64,000 bases of DNA from Paucibacter sp. DJ2R-2 (lineage in GTDB: Bacteria; Pseudomonadota; Gammaproteobacteria; Burkholderiales; Burkholderiaceae_C), in the NCBI RefSeq assembly GCF_025717675.1, contig NZ_JAJIRT010000001.1, forward strand, positions 1,591,391 to 1,655,390, in the 5' to 3' direction. Below the pieces are notes generated by a model, which worked only from the letters and a program-made list of their open reading frames with translations, ran no database searches and had not been told where the DNA came from. The translations under genes were made by a program, and so were the position numbers. Shown in pieces: positions 25,611-34,340 of the stretch (its first letter is position 1; each line of letters begins with the position of its first letter).

Positions 25611-26231
25611 ATGAAACCCAGAACCCTCGCCATCGTTTATCACAGCGCCCACGGCCATACCGAGCACATCGCGCGCCACATCCTGCTGGGCGCCGAGAGC
25701 GTGCCCGGGGTCCAGGCGCAGCTGCTGAAGGCCGAAGACCTGACCCTGAAACCGGCCGAGCTGCTCGCCTTTGATGGCCTGATCTTGGGCTCGCCCACCT
25801 ACCTCGGCGGCGTGTCCGGGGTCTTCAAGACCTTCATGGACGCCACCGGCCGCCTGTGGAGCCAGCAGGCGCTCAAGGGCCGCCTGGCCACTGGCTTCAC
25901 CGTGTCCTCCCTGCCGGCGGGAGACAAGCAATCGACCCTGCTGTCGCTGTTCGTGTTCAGCATGCAGCACGGCATGCTCTGGGTCGGCAACCCCATCTTG
26001 CCCGAGCAACATGCCGGCGTGCCCTATGAGCAAGCGGCCAACCGCCTCGGCTCCTGGTCCGGCTTGATGGCGCAAGCCGAGCACGGCGCGCCGGCCGAAG
26101 CGATGGCGCCCGGCGACATCAAGACCGCCCGCATGTTCGGCGCTCACTTCGCCCAAAGCCTGCTGCGCGTCGGCAGCCCGCAAGCCGACACCGCCGCAGC
26201 GGCAGCGGCCCTGGCGGCCCACGCCTCATGA
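25611..26231 (+). CDS. Flavodoxin-like NAD(P)H:quinone oxidoreductase (WrbA-like)
   Basis: A 206-residue cytoplasmic flavoprotein. The FMN phosphate loop is AIVYHSAHGHTEHIARHI at residues 7-24, and the second FMN loop is LGSPTYLGGVSGVFKTFMDA near residue 64. These resemble WrbA/NAD(P)H-dependent FMN reductase proteins that make two-electron reductions of quinones. It lies 143 bases after the DUF2938 gene and overlaps the next gene by four bases. Cotranscription from the MerR promoter is likely, suggesting a response to quinones, thiol reagents or redox-active compounds. Confidence 0.85.
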   Translation: MKPRTLAIVYHSAHGHTEHIARHILLGAESVPGVQAQLLKAEDLTLKPAELLAFDGLILGSPTYLGGVSGVFKTFMDATGRLWSQQALKGRLATGFTVSSLPAGDKQSTLLSLFVFSMQHGMLWVGNPILPEQHAGVPYEQAANRLGSWSGLMAQAEHGAPAEAMAPGDIKTARMFGAHFAQSLLRVGSPQADTAAAAAALAAHAS

Positions 26232-26476
26232 GCGCTGCACGCAGCGCAGCCCAGAAGCTCGCGCCCCTGCTGTTCGGCCTCATCCTCTCGGGCCTGATGT
26301 CCTTGCTGGTCTCGGCCGTGGCGACCTTGCGCGCGCTCGGACCTGGCCCAGGATTCTTTGCCCACTGGCTGGGCGCTTGGTGGCCGGCCTGGCTGATCGC
26401 CTTCCCGGCCGTGCTGCTGCTCGCGCCGCTCACGCGCCGCCTGGTGCAGCGCGTGCTGGCCGAGCCCAGCCCTTGA
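26228..26476 (+). CDS. DUF2798-family small membrane protein
   Basis: An 82-residue protein with two hydrophobic helices: KLAPLLFGLILSGLMSLLVS and WWPAWLIAFPAVLLLAPLTR. The pattern and ending RRLVQRVL resemble DUF2798. Its ATG overlaps the flavodoxin-like stop codon by four bases, so translation is coupled. It completes the MerR-controlled operon. Confidence 0.75.
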   Translation: MSAARSAAQKLAPLLFGLILSGLMSLLVSAVATLRALGPGPGFFAHWLGAWWPAWLIAFPAVLLLAPLTRRLVQRVLAEPSP

Positions 26477-26668
26477 AGCCGCTATGGCGGCGCTGAGCCG
26501 CGGCTGGGAAGTGCGACTTTCATCACGACTTGCCCCTGGCTCCCTTGTTTTCACCCGCAGGCGCGGGGGGCACAGGGGGCCAGGTCGCAGCCAACAATGA
26601 AGTCCAGCCCGAGTACAGGCAATCGCCTCACCCGGCCCCACCCAACGCAGCATCGCGGACTCATCATA

Positions 26669-27358
26669 ATGAACAGCAAGAACGCTCTCTCCGCCCTGGC
26701 CCTTGGCATCGCATCGCTGAGCGCGTTGCTGCCCATGAGCGCCTCGGCCGACGCCGTGATCGTCAACCCCCTGGCCGGAGGCTCGCATTGGAACTCGCTG
26801 GGCGAGCCTGACACCACCACCTATGGCCAAACCTTCAAGGTCGCTGATGCCACCAACACCCGTCTCGATTCCTTCAGCTTCTGGCTCAAGTCGATCCGTG
26901 GAACCTCGCATTTGCGTGCTTATGTCGCCGAATGGAGCGGGAGCGGCATCGTCGGCACCAACCTGTTTGCCGGCAATGAGTTCTCAGGTGTCTACAGCGA
27001 CTTCACCGAAATCGCTATCAGCACCGGCGGCTTGAATCTCGACGCCAGCAAGCAGTACGTCGCCTACTTCAGCGCCGCTGGTCTGTTCGATGGAGAGGCT
27101 GATGGTGTCTACATCGGTACCAACAATTTCCAGGATGCATACGCCGATGGCAGCTTCGTGTATGACAACAGGCGTGGCGTGTCGCCTGGCGCGGACTGGA
27201 ATGGCTGCCACAGCGACTGCCCCGATGTCGCCTTCCGCCTGGCTTTCAATCAGTCGAGCGGCGCCCAGGTGCCCGAGCCAGCCAGCTTCGCCCTGACTGG
27301 CATCGCACTGCTTGGCATGCTGGCCGCACGCCGCCGCAAGGGGCACGCAGCTCGCTGA
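26669..27358 (+). CDS. PEP-CTERM sorting-domain protein
   Basis: A secreted 229-residue protein. ATG 26669 (MNSKNALSALALG) places a signal peptide directly at the N-terminus (ending SASA). The ATG at 26597 is in frame but would bury the signal. The mature part has alternating beta-strand character (FKVADATNTRLDSFSFWL, SKQYVAYFSAAG) reminiscent of jelly-roll or carbohydrate-associated domains. The C-terminus reads QVPEPASFALTG, then a hydrophobic helix and RRRKGHAAR: a clear PEP-CTERM signal. A strong terminator follows. Confidence 0.85.
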   Translation: MNSKNALSALALGIASLSALLPMSASADAVIVNPLAGGSHWNSLGEPDTTTYGQTFKVADATNTRLDSFSFWLKSIRGTSHLRAYVAEWSGSGIVGTNLFAGNEFSGVYSDFTEIAISTGGLNLDASKQYVAYFSAAGLFDGEADGVYIGTNNFQDAYADGSFVYDNRRGVSPGADWNGCHSDCPDVAFRLAFNQSSGAQVPEPASFALTGIALLGMLAARRRKGHAAR

Positions 27359-27415
27359 GCGTGCCAGCGGTTTCGGCCGCCGAACTCAGATCCGAGCGGG
27401 CCCGGCCCGCATTTG

Positions 27416-27455
27416 ATCGCCGCCAGCCCTCGGGTGCTGAGCGGCGATTTTCATT
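27416..27455 (+). terminator. Strong rho-independent-like terminator after the PEP-CTERM gene
   Basis: ATCGCCGCCAGC (27416-27427) pairs with GCTG-A-GCGGCGAT (27436-27448) across a 9-base loop with one bulged A. The stem is followed by TTTCATTTCCTT. It ends the plus-strand unit and, on the other strand, lies just beyond the P450 stop. Confidence 0.7.
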
Positions 27456-27478
27456 TCCTTCTGCACCATGCCGCGCCG

Positions 27479-28936
27479 CTAGCGCCTCTGCAAGCGCAGC
27501 TTCAAGGGCTGGCTGGGCCGCAAGGTGATGTCCAAGCGAGGGCTGGGTGCTGGCAGCCCTGACACCGGGCATAGGCGGTAGTGCTGCAGGATCAAGGCGC
27601 CGATGACCATCATCTCGGTCGTGGCGAAATGGCTGCCCAGGCAGACGCGCGGGCCGGCGCCGAAGGGCAGGTAGGCGCCGCGCGGGATCTCGCCATGGCC
27701 GCTGCCCGGGTCAAAGCGCTCGGGGCGGAAGGCCTCGGGCTCCTGGAACCAGCGCGGGTCGCGCTGCGTCAGGGCCGGGGTCAAGCGGACCATGGCGCCG
27801 GGCGGGATCTCGCAGCCGGCCACGCGCAAGGGCGTGGCCGCGACGCGGGTGATCAGGGCCGCGCCGGGCGGGTAGAGCCGCAAGGTCTCCTTGATGCTGC
27901 GGTTCAGGCGTGGCAGCCGGGGCAGATCGGCCGCTGTCGGTGCGCGCCCGGCCAGCACCAGGTCCAGTTCCTCGGCAATCGCTTGCTGCTCCTGCGGATG
28001 GCTGGCCATGCACCAGCCCCACCAGGTGAGTGCGGCTGCCGTGGTCTCGTGGCCGGCCAGAAAGGTGGTCATGCACTCGTCGCGCAGGCCGTGTTCGTCA
28101 AAGCCGCGGCCCTCGGCATCGCGCGCTTGCATCATCATGGCGAGCAGGTCATCGTGCGGCGCGTCGTCCTCGCGCCGGCGCGCCAGCTCTCGGCGGATGA
28201 AGCCATCCAGCGTCGCCAGGGCGCGTCGCTTGGGCGCCTTCCAGGGCGCCCACAGCGGGCTGCTGACCGGCCAGTAGAACTCGCCCATGGCCACCACGCT
28301 GAGCACATGCACGGCCTCGGCGGCAGCGCGGCCCTGGGCTTCGTCGCTGCGTGAGAACAGGCTGCGCAGGATCACCTCCATGGTCAGCTGGGTCATGGCG
28401 GCCTCGAAGCCGAAGGCCTCGCTGCCGGCGCCATCCCAGCGTTGCAGAGCTTGCTGTCCGGCGCTCACCATCAGCGGCAGCAGCGCGTCGACCCGCTTGG
28501 GCGCAAAGCCCGGCTGCAGCATCTGGCGCTGGCGCTTCCAGGCGGGGCCTTCGGCCACCAGCACGCTCTGGCCGTGGGCCGAAGCAAAGATCTCGGTCGC
28601 ACGCGGCCAGCGCAGCAGGCCCTCGTGCGATTGCACCAGCAACTCGCGCACATGCTCGGGGTGCACAAAGCTGAAGTCCCGGTAGAGCAACAAGCGCTGC
28701 TGCACCACATCGCCCCAGCGCCGGTGCCAGCCTTGCACCGTGCCGAGGTAGTCCTGGCGCAAGGCGCGCAGCTGCTGAAAACCGATGCCACGCGGGCCGG
28801 AAGGGCCGGGCTTGCTTGAGGCGGCCTGAGGGTGATTTGCCTTGCCGGCGTCGGCAGGAAGTTGGGTGGTGCTGTGCTCGTCCATGCGGCGCATCATGGC
28901 CAGGTCCAGTGAGCGCGTCTTGAACGAAATCGACAT
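27479..28936 (-). CDS. Cytochrome P450 monooxygenase
   Basis: A haem-thiolate oxygenase of about 485 residues without a signal peptide. All diagnostic motifs are present: the I-helix oxygen-activation site AGHETTAAALTWW, the K-helix ETLRLYPPGA, PERFDPG, and the haem-binding loop FGAGPRVCLGSHFA with its Cys. Together these place it among P450s resembling CYP102/110-type fatty-acid or lipid hydroxylases, but that sub-assignment is tentative. Several ATGs are possible: 28969, 28936 and 28885. None has a clear Shine-Dalgarno sequence, and 28936 is a compromise. No ferredoxin or reductase gene adjoins it. An AraC regulator is divergent 61 bases away and may control it. Confidence 0.9.
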   Translation of the reverse strand: MSISFKTRSLDLAMMRRMDEHSTTQLPADAGKANHPQAASSKPGPSGPRGIGFQQLRALRQDYLGTVQGWHRRWGDVVQQRLLLYRDFSFVHPEHVRELLVQSHEGLLRWPRATEIFASAHGQSVLVAEGPAWKRQRQMLQPGFAPKRVDALLPLMVSAGQQALQRWDGAGSEAFGFEAAMTQLTMEVILRSLFSRSDEAQGRAAAEAVHVLSVVAMGEFYWPVSSPLWAPWKAPKRRALATLDGFIRRELARRREDDAPHDDLLAMMMQARDAEGRGFDEHGLRDECMTTFLAGHETTAAALTWWGWCMASHPQEQQAIAEELDLVLAGRAPTAADLPRLPRLNRSIKETLRLYPPGAALITRVAATPLRVAGCEIPPGAMVRLTPALTQRDPRWFQEPEAFRPERFDPGSGHGEIPRGAYLPFGAGPRVCLGSHFATTEMMVIGALILQHYRLCPVSGLPAPSPRLDITLRPSQPLKLRLQRR

Positions 28937-28997
28937 GAGGCGAGTCTTGTGCGGAGGGCGTGCAGGCATGGGCCCGCGCGCTGCCTACACTTCCGCC

Positions 28998-29870
28998 ATG
29001 CCCACCGACCGCCACCCCGACGCCGTTGCCCGCTTGCTGGTGCCCAGCCTGGCGCTGGCCGGCTGCGTGCGGGCCTGCCTATGGCGCGACACCACCGGTG
29101 TGGCGGCCCCGCTCAGCGAGGCCCAGCGCGACAGCCATTTCGCCGCCAGCCCCTTGTGCGGCCTGACCTGGACGCTGCAAGGCGGCGGTTGGGAGGTCGA
29201 GGCACAAGGCCAGTTGCGGCCCATCGAACACCGTGCCTTGCTCGGTGGTCCGCGCAGCCGGCCGGCGCATTTCCGCTCCGAGGCTGGCATCCGCAGCTTC
29301 ATGGTGGCCCTGCAGCCCGAGGCCTTGCATGCCTTGACCGGGCTGGACCTGGCCGCCCTGCTGGACCGTTATGTGCCCATCGAAAGCGTTCTGCCTGGCA
29401 ATGACTGGCGCCAACTCAATACCCAGATGCTGGCAGCGCAGGACGAGCAGCAGTGCATGGCGCTGCTGGAAGCCTTTTTCCTGCCACGCTGGCGGGCCTT
29501 GCAGCAGGAGCGAGCCACCGCGCCCGAGCGCGGCCGCTACCGCGACTGGATGCAACACCTGGCCCTGCGCGCGATTGCCGGCGGCCATGGCGCCAGCCTG
29601 CGCCAGATCGAGCGGCGCATCAAGCAATGGAGCGGTCAGAGCCTGCGCGCTCTGCGCGGCATCAGCCGGGCCGAGGCCACCTTCTTCCAGGTGCGCCGTG
29701 AGATGGAGGCCGGTGAGGTGGTCTGGAGCGCCCTGGCCCAGGACGCGGGCTACACCGACCAGGCCCATCTCTGCCGCGAAACCCGGCGCGTCACCGGCTT
29801 CAGCCCCGAAGAGCTGCGCCGCCGCATCGAAGAGTACGAGGCTTTCTGGCCGTATCGAATTTGGGCCTGA
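28998..29870 (+). CDS. AraC-family transcriptional regulator
   Basis: A 290-residue regulator with an N-terminal sensing domain (GLTWTLQGGGWEVEAQG, ALLGGPRSRP) and a C-terminal AraC-type double helix-turn-helix. The latter starts at GASLRQIERRIKQWSGQSLR, contains SALAQDAGYTDQAHLCRE and ends FSPEELRRR. ATG 28998 is preferred, as the upstream in-frame sequence overlaps the divergent P450. The P450 gene is the obvious candidate target. Confidence 0.88.
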   Translation: MPTDRHPDAVARLLVPSLALAGCVRACLWRDTTGVAAPLSEAQRDSHFAASPLCGLTWTLQGGGWEVEAQGQLRPIEHRALLGGPRSRPAHFRSEAGIRSFMVALQPEALHALTGLDLAALLDRYVPIESVLPGNDWRQLNTQMLAAQDEQQCMALLEAFFLPRWRALQQERATAPERGRYRDWMQHLALRAIAGGHGASLRQIERRIKQWSGQSLRALRGISRAEATFFQVRREMEAGEVVWSALAQDAGYTDQAHLCRETRRVTGFSPEELRRRIEEYEAFWPYRIWA

Positions 29871-29879
29871 GCCCAGCGC

Positions 29880-29898
29880 ACACCCTTTCGGGGGGTGT
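29880..29898 (+). terminator. Short hairpin after the AraC gene
   Basis: ACACCC (29880-29885) pairs with GGGTGT (29893-29898) around a 7-base loop, 10 bases past the AraC stop. Followed by TACAGATC rather than a U-tract, so a weak candidate. Confidence 0.3.
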
Positions 29899-29973
29899 TA
29901 CAGATCAGTAATAACCCGCTGTTAGCATGCGGCGGCCTCGCAGGGAGGTGCTTGTCATCGAGAAGTAAAACGA

Positions 29974-30507
29974 TTGAAGAAGAAAACAATCGCCATGGCC
30001 GCAATGGTCATGATCAGGGGTGGAGTTTCGGCCGCCGAAGTATCAACTTATCTAGGCGGAGACTTCGGGTCGAGCCGACTCGAACTGAATCACCAATCGG
30101 AGACCGCAACAAGCTTTGGCGCCACCATCGGCTACAGGTTCAATGACTACCTTGCCATCGAACTGAAAGCGCAGCGTCTGGGTAACTGGACGCTGGATGG
30201 AATGAACTATCGAGCCGGCGCTTTGAAAGCCTCGGTTCTGGGCATCTTGCCGATCAGCCAGCACGCCCACCTCTTTGGCCGCATCGGCTACGGGCGCAAC
30301 ACCTTGGAGGCATCCGCCGCTTCGTCCAAGAGCTCGCTGAGCAGGAGCCAGCTGCTTGTGGGTGCAGGGATCAGCTATCAGTTCAACCCTCAGTGGAGCG
30401 CTCGCCTCGAACTCAACCATCAGGGCGACCAGCCCATCAGCTACAGCTTGGGCCAAGCCAGAGCGACCGTGAGCCAGTACAGCCTGGGCCTCAACTACTC
30501 AATCTGA
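29974..30507 (+). CDS. Outer-membrane beta-barrel protein (OmpA/porin-like) with TTG start
   Basis: A 177-residue exported protein. The start codon is TTG at 29974, with GAGAAG about ten bases upstream. The signal peptide is short (KKKTIAMAAMVMIRGGVSAA). The mature part alternates hydrophobic and polar residues with terminal aromatics, and has barrel segments such as VSTYLGGDFGSSRLELN, FGATIGYRFNDYLAIELKAQ, LVGAGISYQFNPQWSARLEL and SQYSLGLNYSI. This fits the OmpA N-terminal/OMP_b-brl family of eight-stranded barrels. Codon use is less GC-biased than in neighbouring genes, hinting at different history. Confidence 0.75.
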   Translation: MKKKTIAMAAMVMIRGGVSAAEVSTYLGGDFGSSRLELNHQSETATSFGATIGYRFNDYLAIELKAQRLGNWTLDGMNYRAGALKASVLGILPISQHAHLFGRIGYGRNTLEASAASSKSSLSRSQLLVGAGISYQFNPQWSARLELNHQGDQPISYSLGQARATVSQYSLGLNYSI

Positions 30508-30545
30508 GTGCGCCGGCGCGTTGAGAAGGACGCGGAGTTTGGGTG

Positions 30546-30660
30546 GGTGAGTAGTGAGTCCTTGGGTGAACAAGTGAACAGGTGAACCACACGCGGCTGC
30601 CCCGCCCATTCACGACTCACGACTCACGACTCACGACTCACCTGTTCACCTGTTCACCGC
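30546..30660. repeat. Inverted repeat plus 8-bp tandem repeats between convergent genes
   Basis: GGTGAACAAGTGAACAGGTGA (30565-30585) and its reverse complement at 30637-30657 differ at one position. Between them lies a tandem run of about four CACGACTC units at 30611-30640. GTGAGTAGTGAGTC at 30547-30560 is nearly the reverse complement of the same unit. The right arm supplies the final codons of the following minus-strand gene. Confidence 0.7.
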
Positions 30661-31504
30661 GCCAACACGTGCCATCTTCCTCGCTGCAAAAAGAGGCCAA
30701 CAGGGCCGTGTCCAGGGCCTGCCCCGGCAAGGGCAGCTCTTCGTTGGGCCAGCGCTTGACCAGATGGCCGTTGGCCACGCCTCCGGCATGGAGCTCCTGG
30801 TAGGCGCGGCGGTGCTGCATGGTCACGCCGCCGTTGGCATTGGCGATGATGCGGCTCTCGCCCAACTGCCAGGGTTCAAAGTAGGCGTCCGCCAGGCGGT
30901 CCACCTCGCGGAAATAGGCGCGCGCGCCTTCAGCGTCCAGCTTGCGGCGCACGGTGCGGGTGATCTGGCCTTGCAGCTGGTCCAGCGTCTCATAACTCAT
31001 CGTCTGCACCGCACCAGGCGACAGATCGCGACCTTGCATCAGCGCTTGCAGTGCCGGCGCCGCAGCCAGTTCTGCAGACAAGGCCTGCACCATGGCCGCC
31101 ACCACCGCATGGTGTGGCGCCACGGCCGTGGCGATGGAGCGGGTCTGTGGCTGATACGGGCAGCGGATCTCGACAAAGCGCGGCTTGGTCGGGCCCGAGC
31201 AGCCGTCGTGGTGGTAGTACTCGCCCTGGCTCAGCCGGCCCTTGCTGGAGCGGCCGCGCACATCGCGGTAGCTCGGGTGCCGGCTGTCCAGGTTCAGGCA
31301 AACCACCAGGCCGGTGGCATCCGCCAGCTGGAAAAACGGCTCGCGCCACTCGGGCTGCAGAAGGATGTCGTGCAGATAGTCGCTGGGCGCGATTGCCGCG
31401 CCTGCTTCGGCCGGCTCCATGCCCTCGATCACCAGCACAAAAGGCTTGGGCCGGCGCACGCGCCATGTCCGGCCGGCGAAATCGAGGGTGGAATGGGTAG
31501 ACAT
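30638..31504 (-). CDS. Hypothetical protein, possibly Fe(II)/2-oxoglutarate dioxygenase-like
   Basis: A 288-residue cytoplasmic protein that I cannot assign to a named family. It contains GEYYHHDGCSGPTKPRFVEI near residue 95, where HHD could supply the His-x-Asp pair of a non-haem iron site, and QHRRAYQELHAG near residue 245, where the second His could be the third ligand. The HLVKRWP that follows resembles the R-x4-W surroundings in TauD/clavaminate-synthase-type enzymes. This match is by eye and remains inference. ATG 31504 (MSTHSTLDFAG) is chosen over 31531. Its last six codons read into the inverted repeat. Confidence 0.55.
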   Translation of the reverse strand: MSTHSTLDFAGRTWRVRRPKPFVLVIEGMEPAEAGAAIAPSDYLHDILLQPEWREPFFQLADATGLVVCLNLDSRHPSYRDVRGRSSKGRLSQGEYYHHDGCSGPTKPRFVEIRCPYQPQTRSIATAVAPHHAVVAAMVQALSAELAAAPALQALMQGRDLSPGAVQTMSYETLDQLQGQITRTVRRKLDAEGARAYFREVDRLADAYFEPWQLGESRIIANANGGVTMQHRRAYQELHAGGVANGHLVKRWPNEELPLPGQALDTALLASFCSEEDGTCWRGEQVNR

Positions 31505-31739
31505 AGGAGGGCAAGAGTGGCGAAGCGCCACGAATTCTAGGCGCCCGGCCTTTTCCGCCGGCAGGGCCGCTCGCCGCGCAGGCCTCTCATGTGTGTGAGT
31601 GCCCGCGCGACCCCGCGCACAAGCCGCTGAACTTGCTTGCTAGGTCTAGAAATTCAGGTATCTTGAAAAAGGAACAAAGCTCCAGGCAAGCCGGCCGGAG
31701 TCACCACAAGTACAGCAATCTCCGAGGGAAGCCCTGACC

Positions 31740-32618
31740 ATGAAAAGCCGACGCCTGCCCGTCTTCTTCGATGCCCGTATGGCGGTCGAACAGCTGCATT
31801 TCGCCCCCGGGGCCAACAAGCCGCGCCTGGCCGTGGAGGATTGGATCGACCATGACTTGGCCATCGACATCTGCGGCTTCGATCCGGCCAGTCGGGATCA
31901 GCTCTATGCCGCCCATGACCGGGCCTATGTGGACGGCGTGCTGGCCGGGCGCATCAGCAATGGCTTCGGCAACCGCAACCTGGCCGTCGCCGAGACCTTG
32001 CCCTGGACCAGCGGCAGCATGCGAGCCGCCGCGCATCATGCCCTGCAGCACGGCGGCATTGCCTGCTCGCCGACCAGCGGCTTCCACCATGCCCACCACG
32101 ATGCCTCGGGTGGCTATTGCACCTTCAATGGCCTGCTCGTGGCGGCCTTGGACCTGCTGCGTGACTCGCCCGAGCTCTACATCGCCATCCTTGACTTCGA
32201 CATGCACTACGGCGACGGCACCGACCAGATCCTGCGCCATCTGGGTCTGCAGGGCCGCATCAGCCATGTCACGGCAGGCAAGGACTTCGACCGCGGCATG
32301 GGCGCTGACTTCATGGATCAGATGCACTTGATGATTGACGGTGCCCGCATCGAGAGTCAGGGCCGGGTGCCCGACCTGATGCTCTACCAGGCCGGCGCTG
32401 ACCCGCATCTGAACGATCCACTCGGCGGCATGCTCAGCGACCGTCAACTGGAGCTGCGCGACGCCGAGGTCTTCCGCTACTGCCGGCTGCAAAGCGTGCC
32501 CGTGGCTTTCAACCTGGCCGGCGGCTACCAGCGCGATGCGCGGGACGGCATCGCGCCGGTGCTTGCAATTCACCGGCGCACGGTGGCGCAGGCGATGGCC
32601 TGTTTGAATCAAAGCTGA
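31740..32618 (+). CDS. Histone deacetylase-family (acetylpolyamine/acetoin-type) enzyme
   Basis: This is an arginase/deacetylase-fold zinc amidohydrolase of 292 residues. The active-site loops are TSGFHHAHHDASGGYCTFNG (residues 112-131, with the tandem His pair) and ILDFDMHYGDGT (150-161, D154 and H156 as zinc ligands). A third ligand is D in YQAGADPHLNDPLGG near residue 224. Family members remove acetyl groups from polyamines, acetoin-linked proteins or other N-acyl substrates. No partner is apparent next to it. The start ATG 31740 follows GAGGGAAG. Confidence 0.9.
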   Translation: MKSRRLPVFFDARMAVEQLHFAPGANKPRLAVEDWIDHDLAIDICGFDPASRDQLYAAHDRAYVDGVLAGRISNGFGNRNLAVAETLPWTSGSMRAAAHHALQHGGIACSPTSGFHHAHHDASGGYCTFNGLLVAALDLLRDSPELYIAILDFDMHYGDGTDQILRHLGLQGRISHVTAGKDFDRGMGADFMDQMHLMIDGARIESQGRVPDLMLYQAGADPHLNDPLGGMLSDRQLELRDAEVFRYCRLQSVPVAFNLAGGYQRDARDGIAPVLAIHRRTVAQAMACLNQS

Positions 32619-32791
32619 GCACGGCGCTTGGCCTTGACCTCAGCCAGGCCCAGTCCGGCAGCCAAAAGGAGGCGCAGCGAAGACGTCTGGGGCACGATGC
32701 CCATGCCGAGCCCTGGCAAGTGACGCGAAGGTTTGTGGGCCCACTACACTGGCGGAGGACTTCTGCGTACACCTTCACTGCAACATCCACC

Positions 32792-33226
32792 ATGACTGAC
32801 TGGGCGCAACACGGCAGCTTCTCTTTGTGCTGGCAAGGTGATGTTCTTTTGGCCCGGTACGGCGGTACCTGGAATGACATTGCCTCGCGCAATTTGCATC
32901 GAGAAGCACGCAAATTGTGGGCGCAGCGCGGCCTGCAAGCCGGCGGCCAGGTCAGGCCTTGGGGGCTTCTGAGCGACGCCTTGGAATGGGAGGGCGGCAC
33001 GCCCGAGGCCTTGCAACTGTGGTGGAAGTTTTTTGAGGACGGCGTCCGCCACGGCATGGTGGCGGTCACCGATGTGCTGCCAACGCAATTCCACGAAACC
33101 ATGGTCAAGTCGCTGGCTGACCGCGCCAGTCAATTGGCTCTTTACCATTTGAGCCCCTCCGTTGATGCGGGCATGGCCTGGCTGGCACAGCAAGGCCTGC
33201 ATGGCCACAGTGACGCGACCGACTGA
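32792..33226 (+). CDS. Hypothetical protein, SpoIIAA/STAS-like
   Basis: A 144-residue cytoplasmic protein. ATG 32792 (MTDWAQHGSFSL) is preferred over 32720. The alternation of strands and helices (GDVLLARYGGTWNDIASRNL, WGLLSDALEWEGGTPEAL, GMVAVTDVLPTQFHETM) is reminiscent of SpoIIAA/STAS-like proteins, but the match is not decisive. It is the last plus-strand gene before the convergent AraC gene. Function unknown. Confidence 0.55.
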   Translation: MTDWAQHGSFSLCWQGDVLLARYGGTWNDIASRNLHREARKLWAQRGLQAGGQVRPWGLLSDALEWEGGTPEALQLWWKFFEDGVRHGMVAVTDVLPTQFHETMVKSLADRASQLALYHLSPSVDAGMAWLAQQGLHGHSDATD

Positions 33227-33275
33227 CTGACTGAGTGCCGCCCACAGTCGCACAGGCCATGCCTGTGCGACTGGG

Positions 33276-34217
33276 TCACACACCTGCTCTTCGCCAGGCT
33301 CCTGGCGTAGCCCCCAGCTCCGCCCTGAAGCTGCGGCTCAGGTGACTGGCGCTGGCATAGCCGCACTGCGCAGCGACCTCGGCCAGGCTCAGCTCGGAGC
33401 GTTCTCGCAGCAGGGCCTGGGCGTGGGCGCTGCGGCGTTGGCTGATCCAGCCGTGCACGCTGCAGCCCAGGCTGTGGCGGAACATGCGAGCAAAGTGAAA
33501 CTCGGACAGGTTCGCCTCGGCCGCCAGCTCGGCCAGGCTCAGGCCTTCGGTCTGGCCCGCCGCCAGCTGGGCCTCGATCTGCTCCAGCACACGGCGGCGC
33601 GCGGCCGGGGCCAGGCCGCCTTTGGCCAGTTGCAGGGCGCGCTCGCGGGCATGGGGTTGGGCGGCCATCAGCACCAGGCGGTCCAGTGCGGCTTCGCTGA
33701 GCTGGTGGGCCTGCAGGCGCTGCTGGGTGTCGCCCCAGTCGAGCCCGCTGACCAGGCGGGCCCAGTCGGCCAGGGCCGGGTCTTGGCCGAAGATGCGCGG
33801 CGCCAAGGTGTAGGCGCGTGGCTCGGCGTCGAGCAGGCGGACGATGCGCTGCGCCCAGGCGCTGTCGGACAGATACAGGTGCACAAAGCGCAACGGGCCG
33901 GCGATTTGCCACTGCGACTCATGGTCGGCCGGCAGGATGCAAAAGGTGCCCGGCTGGCCGTGCGCGGCATCGAGTGGGCTGCGTTCGCCGACCACGCGCA
34001 CATCCTGGCCGCCTTGCAGGTACACCGACAAGGTGTGGTGGCCGGGGCGGTTGTAGCCGGTGTGGTCCTCGCAGTTGCGCCACTGGGCCAGGCGCAGGGC
34101 GCCGCCCAGGTCCGCCTGGCGCTCCAGCTGCGCGCGCGACTGGCTCAGCACCGCGAACACCTGGGGTGGTGGGGCGGCGCCGGCAGCAGGGCTTGGCGGG
34201 GCGGGCTCAGTGGACAT
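33276..34217 (-). CDS. AraC-family regulator with cupin-like sensor
   Basis: A 313-residue regulator. An N-terminal cupin-like sensing domain (LSVYLQGGQDVRVVGERSPL, GTFCILPADHESQWQI) precedes a C-terminal AraC DNA-binding domain with two helix-turn-helices: LSLAELAAEANLSEFHFARM and LSLAEVAAQCGYASASHLSR, ending ELGATPGAWR. It is divergent from an EamA-family exporter gene across 123 bases, the usual arrangement of a local regulator and its target. Confidence 0.9.
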   Translation of the reverse strand: MSTEPAPPSPAAGAAPPPQVFAVLSQSRAQLERQADLGGALRLAQWRNCEDHTGYNRPGHHTLSVYLQGGQDVRVVGERSPLDAAHGQPGTFCILPADHESQWQIAGPLRFVHLYLSDSAWAQRIVRLLDAEPRAYTLAPRIFGQDPALADWARLVSGLDWGDTQQRLQAHQLSEAALDRLVLMAAQPHARERALQLAKGGLAPAARRRVLEQIEAQLAAGQTEGLSLAELAAEANLSEFHFARMFRHSLGCSVHGWISQRRSAHAQALLRERSELSLAEVAAQCGYASASHLSRSFRAELGATPGAWRRAGV

Positions 34218-34340
34218 GGCGCGATTTTCAACGGCACAGGCTTGCAGTGCCCGCCGCCGCGCGCAAAAAGCGCAGGAATGTGCAATCCCCGGCAGGGCAT
34301 GGCCGGCATGCTCTGGCCCTGATTCCTAGGAGCCGATTTC

